A stretch of DNA of 64,000 bases, from contig OX638330.1 in NCBI GenBank assembly GCA_951812725.1, positions 3,447,405 to 3,511,404 on the forward strand, read 5' to 3'. The translations under genes and the position numbers were made by a program. Shown in pieces: positions 7,949 to 17,723 of this stretch. The DNA is from an uncultured Caldilineaceae bacterium (lineage in GTDB: Bacteria > Chloroflexota > Anaerolineae > Caldilineales > Caldilineaceae). Below the pieces are notes generated by a model. That model searched no databases. It was not told the origin of the DNA and worked only from the letters and a program-made list of their open reading frames with translations. How positions within the stretch are numbered: the stretch's first letter is position 1; each line of letters begins with the position of its first letter.

Positions 7949-10180
7949 ATGAACAACGCGCCAGATTCCGACAAAGTATTGGATATCCGTAACCTCGAGG
8001 TCAGCTTCCGCTCGATTGCAGGCACGACGCGGGCGGTCAACGGCGTCAGCCTCGACGTGCGCAGCGGAGAGATCGTCGGACTTGTTGGCGAGAGCGGCTG
8101 CGGCAAGAGCGTCACCATCCGCAGCATCGTCGGACTGGTTCCCTCGCCGCCCGCTCGGTTCGAAAACGGCGAAATCTGGCTGCGCACTCGCCGCGGTATG
8201 GCGGAGACGCTCTCCTTGTACAAAGACACGAAGGCGCTGCGTCAAATCCGCGGGCGCGATGTCTCCATGATATTCCAGGAACCGATGCGCTCGGTTCACC
8301 CGATGATGACCATCGGCAAGCAGATTACCGAGGGAATCCTCGAACACGAGGTCGTTGACCCCGCCGAAGCCTACGAACGCACCATCGAAATGCTTGACCT
8401 TGTCGGCCTGCCCAACCCTGCCGGCCAGATGAATCGCTACGCGCACGAGCTTTCCGGCGGCATGCGCCAGCGCGCCCTGATTGCCCTCGCGCTGGTTTGC
8501 CATCCCCAACTGCTTCTGGCCGACGAGCCAACCACTGCACTCGACGTGACCATCCAGGCGCAGATCCTCGAGTTGATCAGAGATTTGCGCGAGCGCATGA
8601 GCATGTCGGTGCTACTTATTACGCACAACATGGGTGTTGTCGCCAACCTTGCCGACCGAATCTCAGTCATGTACCTGGGCAAGATCGTGGAAACAGGCAC
8701 GGTCGAGGAGATTTTCAAAGAGCCGGCCCACCCCTACACGCAGGGCCTGCTCGCGTCCATGCCAAGCCTTTTCAGCCAGCCCAAGACGCACCTCCAATCC
8801 TTGCAGGGCGTCGTCCCCGAACTTTCCATGGTGCCCAAGGGCTGTGTCTTCGCAGACCGCTGCCCCCATGTCATGCCCAAGTGCGACGAAACACCGCCCG
8901 TGGTCGAGCTGCGCGCCGACCATAGCACCGCGTGCTGGCTCTATGCCGACGTCGAAGAGCCACACGGCCCTGACGCCGCGACAACTCTGCCGGCCCCTTC
9001 TGACGACGGTGCGCAGGCTGAATCCGTGCCAAGTGTCGACGTGATCCAACTGACCAAATCCGGGCCGGTGTCAGACACTGCCGAGGCCACACCCGGTGAC
9101 AACGGATCCGTCCAACTCCAGATTGAGAATGTCGCGCTCCACTATCCTATTCTGAAGGGCCTTTTGCGGCGTCAGGTCGGCACGGTCCGCGCCGTAGACG
9201 GCGTCGATCTGACGATCCGCCGGGGCGAGACACTTGGCCTTGTCGGTGAATCCGGCTGCGGCAAGACATCGGTCGGCCGCCTCGTTACTCGCCTTGTCGA
9301 GCCGTCGGCTGGGCGTCTCCGCTTTGGTGGGGACGGTCAGCTTGAAGAGATCACCCACATTTCGCAGAAGGAGATGAAGCGCGTTCGACGCTCCATGGGC
9401 ATGGTCTTTCAAGATCCCCTCTCGTCCCTGAACGCGCGCATGAACGTTCGTAACATTGTCGGTGAACCGCTCATGCTTCACGAGATGGCCAGAGGGAATG
9501 CAGTCGATGAACGCGTAGGCGAACTGTTGGAGATGGTCGGGCTGAGGGCGGCGCACCAGAGCCGCTTTCCTCATGCCTTCAGCGGCGGACAGCGTCAGCG
9601 GATCGCGATCGCCCGTGCCCTGGCCACCGAGCCGAGCTTCCTCGTCGCGGACGAGCCGGTCTCCGCGCTCGATGTCTCGGTCCAGGCTCAGATTCTAAAT
9701 CTGCTGCTGACCCTGCAAGAGCAACTCAGCCTGTCGATGCTTTTCATCGCCCACGACATCGCGGTCGTCCGCCATGTCAGCGACCGCATAGCCGTGATGT
9801 ACCTCGGCAAGATCGTCGAACTGGGCAACGCCCTTGAAATCTGCGTCCGCCCTATTCACCCCTACACGGAAGCGCTGCTGGCCTCGATCCCCTTGCCGAT
9901 GCCGGGGCTGGAAACTGTGCGCGAATTGCCTAAAGGGGATCTTCCCGATCCCGCCAATCCGCCCACCGGCTGCCGCTTCCACACCCGCTGTCCATACAGC
10001 CAGCCAATTTGCGCCGAGGAAGAGCCGGTGCTGCGCCCCCTTTCCGGTGCCGCAGACCACTTCGGTGCTTGCCACTTCCAGGATGAACTGGACCTCCAAG
10101 GCGTTGAAGAGATTGGCGACTTGAGCGCCCCGGCAGTGGTGAATGCCGGGGAGAATATGAGCAACACGCAGTCAACATAG
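7949..10180 (+). CDS. Fused DppD-DppF ABC ATPase
   Basis: 743 residues holding two complete ATPase cassettes in one chain. Half one has Walker A GESGCGKS (47-54), signature LSGGMRQR and [12 protein letters not shown]. Half two has Walker A GESGCGKT (433-440), signature FSGGQRQR and [11 protein letters not shown]. Each half ends in the oligopeptide-transporter C-terminal domain with a Cys-rich loop ([12 protein letters not shown] and [12 protein letters not shown]). An acidic, Ala/Pro-rich linker of about 60 residues joins them (about 335-395). In most bacteria these are two genes. It powers the permease pair just upstream (44-nt gap). All catalytic motifs look intact in both halves. Confidence 0.95.
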   Translation: MNNAPDSDKVLDIRNLEVSFRSIAGTTRAVNGVSLDVRSGEIVGLVGESGCGKSVTIRSIVGLVPSPPARFENGEIWLRTRRGMAETLSLYKDTKALRQIRGRDVSMIFQEPMRSVHPMMTIGKQITEGILEHEVVDPAEAYERTIEMLDLVGLPNPAGQMNRYAHELSGGMRQRALIALALVCHPQLLLADEPTTALDVTIQAQILELIRDLRERMSMSVLLITHNMGVVANLADRISVMYLGKIVETGTVEEIFKEPAHPYTQGLLASMPSLFSQPKTHLQSLQGVVPELSMVPKGCVFADRCPHVMPKCDETPPVVELRADHSTACWLYADVEEPHGPDAATTLPAPSDDGAQAESVPSVDVIQLTKSGPVSDTAEATPGDNGSVQLQIENVALHYPILKGLLRRQVGTVRAVDGVDLTIRRGETLGLVGESGCGKTSVGRLVTRLVEPSAGRLRFGGDGQLEEITHISQKEMKRVRRSMGMVFQDPLSSLNARMNVRNIVGEPLMLHEMARGNAVDERVGELLEMVGLRAAHQSRFPHAFSGGQRQRIAIARALATEPSFLVADEPVSALDVSVQAQILNLLLTLQEQLSLSMLFIAHDIAVVRHVSDRIAVMYLGKIVELGNALEICVRPIHPYTEALLASIPLPMPGLETVRELPKGDLPDPANPPTGCRFHTRCPYSQPICAEEEPVLRPLSGAADHFGACHFQDELDLQGVEEIGDLSAPAVVNAGENMSNTQST

Positions 10181-10291
10181 AGGCGATTTACTGTACACTT
10201 CGTGAGCGCCGGTCAGCAGGTCGATAGTCGATTAACAGCAAGCCACTCAGCTGTTCGTAAAGTCTTAATTCAGGCCCGCTAAGGAGTTGCC

Positions 10292-11302
10292 ATGCCTGTC
10301 CAGATGGCCCAATACGGTACAAAACACTCACACGCCGCAGGCAAAATAGTCGCCATGCAGGCCAACCGCGATGTTGAACTGGTCGGCGTCTTTGAGCCTG
10401 ACTCCGAACGCCGCGCGCAGCTCGCAGATTCCGATACCAGCTTTGCGACCGTCCATTGGTTTGAGTCGGCGCAGGAGATGCTCGCCGATCCCGCAATCGT
10501 CGCGGTAGCGTCCGAAGGGCTAAACGTCGAGAGCCTCGACCAGACCGAGGAAATCGTGGCGGCGGGTAAGCACGTCTGGTACGACAAGGCTCCCGGAGAC
10601 GACTGGGCACAGTGGCAGCGCGTTGTAGCGGCTGCAGGCGAGAAGAACCTGCTCATTCAGATGGGCTATATGCTGCGCTACCACGACGGTTTTCATCGGA
10701 TCGCGGAATGGGCCAAGAGCGGCCTCCTCGGCCAGATCTACGCAATCCGCGCCCAGATGTCCACCAACAACCCCGCAGCCCGCCGCATGCAGATTAACGC
10801 GCACCGCGGGGGCATTTTCTACGAGCTGGCCGGCCACATGCTCGATCAGATCATCTGGGTACTTGGCAAGCCCAACAGATCTACCTGCTTTCTGCGGACG
10901 GACGATTACAGTACAGGGGAGCGCGTTGAAGGGTTCGCTGATAACACATTGGGCGTTTTCGAATTCGACCAGGCGATGGCAATGGTGGACATAGCAGCCA
11001 TGGAAACGCAGCCGACGGCCCGCCGCTACGAGGTATACGGCACTGCTGGCAGCGCCATTATCGTCGAGCCGTTTGAACCGGGTTCACAGATCCGCCTGTG
11101 CCTGGCAGAGGCTACCGAAGAGTACGCGGCCGGTGCGCAGATGATCCATTTTCAGAGCCGCTCACGCCAGCAACTCTACGAACAGGAACTGGCTGCTTTC
11201 CTCCGCACCATTGCCGGCCAACAAGAGCCGGACCGGTTGCCTGAACACGACCTTCTCGTACAGGAGACCCTGCTGCGCGCAGTCGGAACGATCGCGGACT
11301 GA
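10292..11302 (+). CDS. Gfo/Idh/MocA-family oxidoreductase
   Basis: 336 residues; the overall pattern fits an NAD(P)-dependent sugar or inositol dehydrogenase: an N-terminal Rossmann part, VFEPDSERRAQLA as the second strand, GKHVWYDKAPG (about 90-100) in place of the usual EKP motif, and a C-terminal alpha/beta sheet domain. The glycine-rich nucleotide motif is unusual: AQYGTKHSHAAGK at the N-terminus instead of GxGxxG, so cofactor binding may differ. SD AAGGAG precedes the ATG. It is the fifth gene of the ABC operon and probably oxidises the imported compound or a breakdown product (inference). Confidence 0.8.
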   Translation: MPVQMAQYGTKHSHAAGKIVAMQANRDVELVGVFEPDSERRAQLADSDTSFATVHWFESAQEMLADPAIVAVASEGLNVESLDQTEEIVAAGKHVWYDKAPGDDWAQWQRVVAAAGEKNLLIQMGYMLRYHDGFHRIAEWAKSGLLGQIYAIRAQMSTNNPAARRMQINAHRGGIFYELAGHMLDQIIWVLGKPNRSTCFLRTDDYSTGERVEGFADNTLGVFEFDQAMAMVDIAAMETQPTARRYEVYGTAGSAIIVEPFEPGSQIRLCLAEATEEYAAGAQMIHFQSRSRQQLYEQELAAFLRTIAGQQEPDRLPEHDLLVQETLLRAVGTIAD

Positions 11303-11334
11303 AAGCACACTACTGATTTCATCGGGGTGTAACA

Positions 11335-12297
11335 ATGAAACATATCGGTATTGAGTTCCCAAAACTGGGCGTAGCCAGGCAGTTTGAACTGCCCGCCGCC
11401 CCCGAACCCGGCCCCACCGAGATGGTTACGCGAACCCTTTTCTCCGGGGTCACCAACGGCACCGAACGCCACTCATTGATGGCCGATTTCGGCAGCCGCT
11501 TCCCGGCCCGTGCAGGCTATCAGCATGTGAGCGTTATCGAGGAAGTGGGGCGTCGTGTTGACCAGTTTTCAGCGGGCGAGACGGTGTTTCTGGGCAATCA
11601 CGGCGGTCACAGGGGCTGGCATCTCGTTGATCTCGCGTCCACCAACGAGCGTGAACGCCTGTGCATCAAACTGCCGTCCGGAATCGAGCATGAGTTTTGC
11701 GCTCTTTTTGGCATCGCGGGCGTAGGATTCAGACATTCGAGGCGCATCCGCGTTGCCGCGCCGATGCGGGTGTGGGTTGCCGGTCTGGGACTGATCGGCC
11801 AGTCCGTGGCGCAGGCCGCGCGCGCGCTTGGCGCCCACGTCACGGTCACAGACTTTGACCCGCGCCGCCTTAAGATCGCCGCCCAGCTCGGGGCTCACCG
11901 AGTAATCGACTTCAATGACGATACCGCGATCGAGTCGCTCACCGAGGGCGGGCCATATGACCGCATTGTGGACGCCTGCGGCGCGCCCGACCTGTTTGAC
12001 TTCATCTATGAGCATAGGCTGCTTGCGCTTTACGGAGTGATCGGCGCGCTCGCCGGCCGCCAACCAACCGTTTTTCACCAGACCATGCTTCACGCATTGC
12101 GGGCGTCAATCGAGTCGTCGTCCCACTTTACGCTGGAAGATCTGGGGATGCTGCGCCACTTCTACCAACTGGGCACAGTTCGCATTGAGCCATTAGTAAC
12201 CCACCGCGTCGCGGTAGAAGAAGCCCCCGCCATCTACGCAACCATGCGCGACGATCCGGCTGAACTCCTCGGCGTTATTTTCGACTGGCGAAATTGA
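11335..12297 (+). CDS. Medium-chain dehydrogenase/reductase, zinc-binding dehydrogenase-like
   Basis: 320 residues, MDR fold. N-terminal GroES-like part (SGVTNGTERHSLM, ARAGYQHVSVIEEVG) and a Rossmann part with VAGLGLIGQSVAQAARALGAHVTVTD (about 147-172). The catalytic Cys found in zinc alcohol dehydrogenases is not present at the SGVTNGTE position and there is no four-Cys structural zinc lobe, so it resembles the zinc-free or BchC-like MDR branch. It follows the Gfo/Idh/MocA gene by 32 nt. The two enzymes probably act in sequence on a sugar derivative; the substrate is unknown. Confidence 0.8.
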   Translation: MKHIGIEFPKLGVARQFELPAAPEPGPTEMVTRTLFSGVTNGTERHSLMADFGSRFPARAGYQHVSVIEEVGRRVDQFSAGETVFLGNHGGHRGWHLVDLASTNERERLCIKLPSGIEHEFCALFGIAGVGFRHSRRIRVAAPMRVWVAGLGLIGQSVAQAARALGAHVTVTDFDPRRLKIAAQLGAHRVIDFNDDTAIESLTEGGPYDRIVDACGAPDLFDFIYEHRLLALYGVIGALAGRQPTVFHQTMLHALRASIESSSHFTLEDLGMLRHFYQLGTVRIEPLVTHRVAVEEAPAIYATMRDDPAELLGVIFDWRN

Positions 12298-12578
12298 GTG
12301 GGAGGCAGCCCTGCCATTACGCCGCAGTTCTTCGCCATACCTGCTCAGACTGTTACGTCCTCGCCAATTTTCCCCTGCCTCCTCAACCGCAGCGGCACGT
12401 CCTCCGGCTTCGACGTTTTGTACCCGTGCCATCCACTCGGTACCGCGTCCGCTTGCCGCTGCCGTGTCAAGGACGGCAACGCAGAAGCAGAAATGCAGCG
12501 CGTCTTCCAACGCATTTGGCTTTCACTACGGCCCGCTTTTGCAATAGTCAGCCGGGGATTCTGGTTGACCGGTTGGAC

Positions 12579-13274
12579 TCATTCCGGGTACTCGATCTGG
12601 ATCGTATCAAACTCGACGACACCTTCGGGCAGGTAGGTATAGTCTGGCTCATAGTCGCGATGTGTGCGCAGGCGGTCCTTCCTGTCCATGGGGATGCCGA
12701 TCGGAACGACGGTTAAAGGAAACATCACCAGGATCAGGTCGCAGTTCACATCCTTTAGCGCATCGCGAATATCACCGTAGCCGTAGAGCTCTTGCTTGTC
12801 GTGCCGGCCGCCGACGCATGTCCATTGGGCGGGATCATCGGAAAGCAGAAGCGTTTGCTCGCTCCAGTCCCTGGTGACGGTCAGCGACTGGCCGGTAAGG
12901 GCGAAATTTGGGCGGGTATCGCCGACATCGGCCTGTACCCAGAGGGTAAGTTGCGCTCCCTTCAGGTCAACGTTGCCGCGCAGACGTACGGTCATGCGCG
13001 CATTGGTAAGGTTACGATCCTTGCCCTCTGCCAAAAAACGGTTGACGCCGACCTCTGCTGCAATCTCGTCGGTGTAGTGGGCGGCGTGCGTGTAGAGGTA
13101 GGCGAGCAGATGCAGGTAGCCTGCGCCGGGCGCGCAGTGATTGGGGTCGACGCGCCAGGGGCTGCGGGTAATGAAAGCACCGTTTTTCAGTTCGGGCAGA
13201 TGTGATCCTGTTCCCCACGCGCACCAGCCGCCGGGGCCGTTGTCGAATGTTTCGATATAGGGTGTTCGGTCCAC
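12579..13274 (-). CDS. Hypothetical protein, possible carbohydrate-binding-like fold
   Basis: 231 residues from a GTG with GGAG upstream. I do not recognise the family. It begins YIETFDNGPGGWCAWG, and the body alternates strand-like segments (MTVRLRGNVDLKGAQLTLWVQAD, SLTVTRDWSEQTLLL) in the style of jelly-roll or LamG/CBM-like domains, ending YLPEGVVEFDTIQIEYPE. There is no signal peptide, so it would be cytosolic unless secreted another way. It is transcribed towards the ABC operon and convergent with it. The sequence has normal coding character over its whole length. Confidence 0.6.
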   Translation of the reverse strand: MDRTPYIETFDNGPGGWCAWGTGSHLPELKNGAFITRSPWRVDPNHCAPGAGYLHLLAYLYTHAAHYTDEIAAEVGVNRFLAEGKDRNLTNARMTVRLRGNVDLKGAQLTLWVQADVGDTRPNFALTGQSLTVTRDWSEQTLLLSDDPAQWTCVGGRHDKQELYGYGDIRDALKDVNCDLILVMFPLTVVPIGIPMDRKDRLRTHRDYEPDYTYLPEGVVEFDTIQIEYPE

Positions 13275-13445
13275 TTTAATCTCCGTTGAAGAGGCCCGTT
13301 ACAACAGGTTATTTTGGAGGCCGCCTGTTGGAATGTGTCTGCGAGTGTGTGGAGTCCAACCCGCTCGGCAGGTGCTGCATAAACGGCGGCCTGGCCAGCG
13401 CGGTTGCCTTCACCCCATACTCTTCCGCTGGTTTTTTGAGTTCTT

Positions 13446-13739
13446 GTAACTACTCAGCCGCAACTGTTTCGCAACCCTGAACGAGGTCAGCAAGAGCTTT
13501 CTCTCTCTCCTCGTGTTTGTATCTTTGGGCGGTCGGGCCTTCGGCCCTCCCTTGTGCAGGGGCTGCGCCCCCGCAACGCCCCCCTACAAAACCATCGCTC
13601 ACCGACCTTGTGTCCTCATTCCAGCCGTGCGGCTCCAGCAACCTGGCTGCCGCCAACCGAATACGCAATCAGATAGCCAGAACGACGGCAGCGATAAAGG
13701 GCTGGTCAAGACAGACACTGTAGATGGCTTAGTAGTTCC
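13446..13739. mobile_element. MITE-like element, copy B (exact 8-bp target duplication)
   Basis: 294 bp. The ends GTAACTACTCAGCC (13446-13459) and GGCTTAGTAGTTCC (13726-13739) are inverted repeats matching at 12 of 14. The direct repeat gagttctt flanks it exactly on both sides (13438-13445 and 13740-13747). The GC-rich core at about 13533-13590 holds two hairpins (GGGCC-TTC-GGCCC and GGGGC-TGC-GCCCC). No ORF encodes a transposase, so it must be moved in trans. It fills the gap between the hypothetical gene and the sensor kinase gene. Confidence 0.85.
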
Positions 13740-13809
13740 GAGTTCTTCAGATAGGCAGGAAGTCAAGCGAACTGTTCATGACTGAGACTAGCTCCTGTCC
13801 GGCCACATC

Positions 13810-15069
13810 CTATCCGTTCGGCAGGACGAAGTAGAAGCGGGCGCCGCCTTCGGCGCGGTTCTCGACGCCGATGACACCGCCGTGGGACTCTACGACTGCC
13901 TTTGCGATGGTGAGGCCGAGGCCGGAGCCGCCGCCGCGGGCGCGACTGCGGGACTGCTCGACGCGATAGAACTGTTCGAAGACTTTGGAGAGGCTTTCTT
14001 CAGGGATGCCCGGCCCGGAGTCGAACACATCGACGCGCACACCTCCTACGACGCCCTGCGCACTGACCGCGACGGAGCCGCCTGGGGGCGTGTGGCGCAC
14101 AGCGTTGCCGATCAGATTGGTGAGTACGCGACCGATGAGGCCGGCATCAAGCATGACGGGGTCGACTCGGGGGTCGGCACTGCCGGAAAGGCCGATGCCC
14201 AGCTCTTCGGCCATGACCGCGAAGCTTTCCAAGGTGTCGGAGATCAGGTCGGCGAGAGAGATGGGCTGCCGGTCCAGATGCAGGCCGCCCGCTTCGATTT
14301 CGGCCATTTCGAACAGCTCATCGATGAGGACGGAAAGGGCGGAGGCGTCGCGCTGCACTGTGCGGAGATAGCGTTGGGTCTCGGCCGGGTCGGTGACATA
14401 GCCATCGGTGAGGGCCTCCACCAGGGCCTGGATGGATGCGAGGGGCGTACGGAGGTCGTGGCCGATCCAGGCCAGCAGATTGCGGCGCAGCTGCTCAGTC
14501 TCACGATGCCGGCTTTCTGCAGCCTCCAACTGCTCAGCCATCTGGTTGAAAGTTTCTCCCAAGTGTGCCAGTTCATCTTTGCCAACGACATCGACGCGCA
14601 CGTTGCGCTTGCCTTCGGCGATAGCGGCGGCGGCCCGTCCCACCCACTGTATCTTTTCTGACAAGGCTATTGACAGAAAGTAGCCAAGCGCGGTGGCGAT
14701 GCCGCCGGCAAAGATGAGAAGAACGGCAGCCAGGCGTAGATCGTGGTCGCTGGCGAACATCAGGCGGGCGGTGATAAAAACGTTAAGGAAGGTAAGGAGG
14801 CTGGCTAATCCATAACCGCCGAGCAGAGTCCAACTGAGGCGGGGGGAGTAGTGCAGCCAGCCGAGACGATAGACCAGATAGACGGCGGCCACGGACAGGA
14901 GCGCGGTGGCGGAGAGGAACTGCGCCATTGCCCAGAGTTCCTCGGTTGGGGGATTGAGAACCGCCAGGAACAAGATCAATCCACCTACAATGGCGGCGAG
15001 AACGCCGATCAGAAAGCGGATTGACACCGAAATAGGCGATGGAAATAACGATGTAGAGTTCATGGGCAC
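13810..15069 (-). CDS. Sensor histidine kinase
   Basis: 419 residues from GTG 15069 (ATG 15063 is also possible). Four hydrophobic segments occupy about 15-140, then a HAMP-like region (SEKIQWVGRAAAAIAEGKRNVRV), a HisKA helix with the phospho-accepting His204 in WIGHDLRTPLA, and an HATPase_c domain with N box NLIGNAVRHTPPGG, G1 DSGPGIP, F box FEQFYR and G2 GGSGLGLTIAK. There is little periplasmic sequence, so it probably senses a membrane or intramembrane signal. It sits 27 nt behind the response regulator in one operon. Confidence 0.95.
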   Translation of the reverse strand: MPMNSTSLFPSPISVSIRFLIGVLAAIVGGLILFLAVLNPPTEELWAMAQFLSATALLSVAAVYLVYRLGWLHYSPRLSWTLLGGYGLASLLTFLNVFITARLMFASDHDLRLAAVLLIFAGGIATALGYFLSIALSEKIQWVGRAAAAIAEGKRNVRVDVVGKDELAHLGETFNQMAEQLEAAESRHRETEQLRRNLLAWIGHDLRTPLASIQALVEALTDGYVTDPAETQRYLRTVQRDASALSVLIDELFEMAEIEAGGLHLDRQPISLADLISDTLESFAVMAEELGIGLSGSADPRVDPVMLDAGLIGRVLTNLIGNAVRHTPPGGSVAVSAQGVVGGVRVDVFDSGPGIPEESLSKVFEQFYRVEQSRSRARGGGSGLGLTIAKAVVESHGGVIGVENRAEGGARFYFVLPNG

Positions 15070-15096
15070 TCCCGTGCGGCGATTAGTTCAGAAAAC

Positions 15097-15813
15097 TCAA
15101 CTGTCGGCCGCTTCCTGTTCTCCTGGTTCAAAGCGATAGCCTACGCCCCAAACCGTAATAATATGGCGCGGATTCGATGGGTCCTGCTCGATCTTTTCGC
15201 GCAGACGGCGCACGTGGACGGTGACAGTGCTGGCGTCGATGAACTCTGAGACGCCCCACACCTGATTGAGCAACTGATCGCGGTTAAAGACCTGCTGGGG
15301 ATTGCTGGTAAACATCCACAACAGATCGAATTCTTTGACGGTCAGGGGAATTCCTTCGCCAGCGACGGACGCCTGGCGAGTGCGAGGGTCGATGAATATG
15401 TTGCCGCAGGTTACGGGTAGCTCGCCGCCTGGGGGCGCGGGTGCCTGCTGTGTGCGCCGCAGCACTGCCTTGACGCGGCTGACCAGTTCGCGCGGGCTGA
15501 AGGGTTTGACGACGTAGTCGTCGGCGCCGAGTTCCAGACCGAGAATGCGGTCGATTTCGTCCTTGCGGGCGGTCAGCAGGATAATGGGGATCGCGCTGGC
15601 AGCGCGCATTTGGCGGGTGATTTCGTAGCCGTCCACGCCTGGCAGCATTACGTCCAAAATCAGCAGATCGGGAGGGTTGGACTGCAACAGACTCAGGGCT
15701 GAAAGCCCATCGCCAACGACTGTAGCGTCGAATCCTTCCCGCTCCAGATAGAGTTTGACAACCTCACTAATGCTGGGTTCGTCATCTACAACGAGAATTC
15801 TGGCGGCGGCCAT
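15097..15813 (-). CDS. OmpR/PhoB-family response regulator
   Basis: 238 residues. The receiver domain has Asp10/Asp11, the phosphorylated Asp54 (LILDVMLPGVDGYE), Thr81 and Lys103 (VVKPFSPREL). The C-terminal winged helix holds the expected TVKEFDLLWMF and DASTVTVHVRRLREKI stretches. It is the first gene of a two-gene operon with the kinase. The target genes are unknown; the divergent spondin/LysM gene 186 nt away is the nearest candidate. Confidence 0.95.
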   Translation of the reverse strand: MAAARILVVDDEPSISEVVKLYLEREGFDATVVGDGLSALSLLQSNPPDLLILDVMLPGVDGYEITRQMRAASAIPIILLTARKDEIDRILGLELGADDYVVKPFSPRELVSRVKAVLRRTQQAPAPPGGELPVTCGNIFIDPRTRQASVAGEGIPLTVKEFDLLWMFTSNPQQVFNRDQLLNQVWGVSEFIDASTVTVHVRRLREKIEQDPSNPRHIITVWGVGYRFEPGEQEAADS

Positions 15814-15913
15814 GGTACGTGGATTTCCTCACAACAGTGCCAAGGAAATGGACTGAAATCGGGAGCGGTTAATAATCCGGTAATCTTTACCGGCTGGTAG
15901 AGCATTGTTTATC

Positions 15914-15922
15914 TGGTATACT
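15914..15922 (+). promoter_or_regulatory. Extended -10 promoter of the spondin/LysM gene
   Basis: TGGTATACT is a TG-N-TATACT extended -10 element; no good -35 box is visible. Transcription would begin near 15929 and give a 70-nt leader that ends in a strong AAGGAGGA ribosome binding site before the ATG at 16000. Confidence 0.5.
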
Positions 15923-15999
15923 ATGAATAACGACCTTATCGCCAAATACATTGTTGCATAACATGTTCATTTAACCAACCTTAAGGAGGAACATACCCC

Positions 16000-17529
16000 A
16001 TGCAACTACGGAAACCGATTTCTTTGATTCTTATCGCGATGCTTTTGTTCTCTACCTCGGTCATTTTGCTTCCCTCTGACAGTGTCCTGGCAGGTGTCGG
16101 GCCGACATTCGAGTCGAGTCATGACGGAGATGACAGTGACGAGATGGGGAAGGCTGTCACGTTCCTGGTACGCATTGAGAACATTTCCGGTGACAGCGAT
16201 CTACCAACACCGTTTGCGCCTGGCGTCTGGGTGCTGCACAGCGAAGCCGGGCCTCTCTTTATTGAAGGTGAAGCTGATAAGGGCTACGGGCTGGAGGCTT
16301 TGGCGGAAGACGGCGACCCGTCTGGACTGGCTGAAGCTCTGAACGGGATGGACCTGCATGCGGGCGTTTTCAATACGCCTGCAGGCGCCGATGGGCCCGG
16401 TCCGCTTTTACCCGGCGAGTCCTATGAGTTTGAAGTAAAGGCCACTGCCGATACTCCTTATCTTTCGTTCGCCACCATGTTCGTTCAGTCCAATGATCTC
16501 TTCGTTGGACCGGGAGAGTCAGGCATAGCTCTCTTCGATATGGACGGTATGGCGATGATGGGGATGCATGACGTAACTGCGGACATGGATTTGTGGGACG
16601 CGGGTACCGAGGCCAATGAGGAGCCGGGCGTAGGCGGCGACCAGGCGCCCCGCCAGTCCGGGCCCAACACCGGCCTCCCTGAAATCGAAGGAACTGTTCG
16701 CGTCGTGGATGACGGCTATACCTATCCCGATGTCTCCGCCCTTGTGAAAGTCACCATCGACGAGGTGATGATGATGGAAGAGGGCATGGACAAGGAGATG
16801 GACGAAAAAGATGAGATGATGTCCGACGACGACAAGATGGCCGATGATGACGGCATGATGTCGGACAAGGACGGCATGATGGCGGCCGAGATCATGTTGA
16901 TGGAAGACGGGTCCACGCCTTACACTGTAGTGGCAGGCGACACGCTGGGCTCGATCTCCAGGCGCGCCTATGGCGCAAGCAAGTACTGGTCGGTCATTTG
17001 CAGCGCCAACGAGTTGGCCGACTGCAACCTCATCCACATCGGCGATGAGTTGATGCTCCCGTCCGCCGGCGATGCAATGTCGATGATGGAAGACAAGATG
17101 ATGATGGGCGAGAAGGACAGCATGATGTCCGACGATGACAAGATGGCGGACAAGGACGACAGCATGATGTCCGACGATGACAAGATGGCGGACAAGGACG
17201 ATAGTATGATGTCCGACGATGACAAGATGGCGGATAAAGACGGCATGATGGCCGGCGACGCCATGATGGAAGCCATCACGTTGATGGAGGATGGATCCAC
17301 GCCTTATTCCGTCGTGTCCGGAGACACGCTGGGATCAATCGCCAAGCGCGCCTACGGAAGTAGCAAATACTACTCTGCCATCTGCAGCGCCAACGAGTTG
17401 GAGGACTGCAACCTCATCCATGTCGATGATGAGCTGATGCTCCCGACGCAGGCTGAGGCCGAAGAGATGATGGACAGCATGATGATGGAAGACAGTATGG
17501 ATGCGATGGAAAAGAAGGACGATTCGTAG
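16000..17529 (+). CDS. Secreted spondin-domain protein with two LysM domains and Met/Asp-rich repeats
   Basis: 509 residues. A signal peptide (1 to about 31, ending SVLA) is followed by a spondin-type domain (about 32-190: VTFLVRIENISG, PFAPGVWVLH, ATMFVQSNDLFVG). Then comes a very acidic Met/Asp/Lys stretch, LysM1 (308-355), a second such stretch with three 42-bp tandem repeats (17116-17241, unit DSMMSDDDKMADKD), and LysM2 (436-483). A last Met/Asp tail ends the chain. LysM binds peptidoglycan-type glycans, so the protein is probably held at the cell wall with spondin exposed. The Met/Asp spacers could be flexible or bind metal ions; that part is a guess. Strong SD AAGGAGGA. Confidence 0.88.
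   Translation: MQLRKPISLILIAMLLFSTSVILLPSDSVLAGVGPTFESSHDGDDSDEMGKAVTFLVRIENISGDSDLPTPFAPGVWVLHSEAGPLFIEGEADKGYGLEALAEDGDPSGLAEALNGMDLHAGVFNTPAGADGPGPLLPGESYEFEVKATADTPYLSFATMFVQSNDLFVGPGESGIALFDMDGMAMMGMHDVTADMDLWDAGTEANEEPGVGGDQAPRQSGPNTGLPEIEGTVRVVDDGYTYPDVSALVKVTIDEVMMMEEGMDKEMDEKDEMMSDDDKMADDDGMMSDKDGMMAAEIMLMEDGSTPYTVVAGDTLGSISRRAYGASKYWSVICSANELADCNLIHIGDELMLPSAGDAMSMMEDKMMMGEKDSMMSDDDKMADKDDSMMSDDDKMADKDDSMMSDDDKMADKDGMMAGDAMMEAITLMEDGSTPYSVVSGDTLGSIAKRAYGSSKYYSAICSANELEDCNLIHVDDELMLPTQAEAEEMMDSMMMEDSMDAMEKKDDS
17116..17241 (+). repeat. Three 42-bp coding tandem repeats
   Basis: Units start at 17116, 17158 and 17200. They are nearly identical, with only synonymous-looking changes in the third, and each encodes DSMMSDDDKMADKD. 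They lie between the two LysM domains and probably change in number by slippage. Confidence 0.9.
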
Positions 17530-17562
17530 GAATCAGGGGTGTACAAAACCCAAAGTGAGGTT

Positions 17563-17590
17563 GGGAGGCGCGCAGTGCGCGCCTCCCTTT
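17563..17590 (+). terminator. Terminator after the spondin/LysM gene
   Basis: GGGAGGCGCGCA and TGCGCGCCTCCC are exact reverse complements around one G (17563-17587), followed by TTT. Strong GC hairpin with a weak T-tract. It also argues against a start at TTG 17589 for the next gene. Confidence 0.75.
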
Positions 17591-17723
17591 GCACACACTA
17601 CACACTGAGATGATCGTGAACACTCTAACGAAGGCATTGACCGGCTGTAAGATCGGTGGGAGCGTTCCCGTAGCCCTTGGGCACAGCTGCGCAGTTCAGT
17701 TGAGATTTGCGCAGCGCCAGTTT

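Noticed and set aside
12298..12578. Open frames between the MDR gene and the hypothetical gene
   Set aside because: Short frames on both strands with no motifs or ribosome binding site; treated as intergenic.
13533..13590. GC-rich core hairpins as simple terminators
   Set aside because: They lie inside an element with terminal repeats and target duplications, occur in both orientations, and have no T-run.
17116..17241. Possible CRISPR array from 42-bp repeats
   Set aside because: No unique spacers; the repeats are in frame and contiguous inside a coding region.
17589..17723. Earlier TTG or ATG starts for the thioredoxin-like gene
   Set aside because: TTG 17589 abuts the terminator stem, and the lipoprotein signal begins only after GTG 17724.
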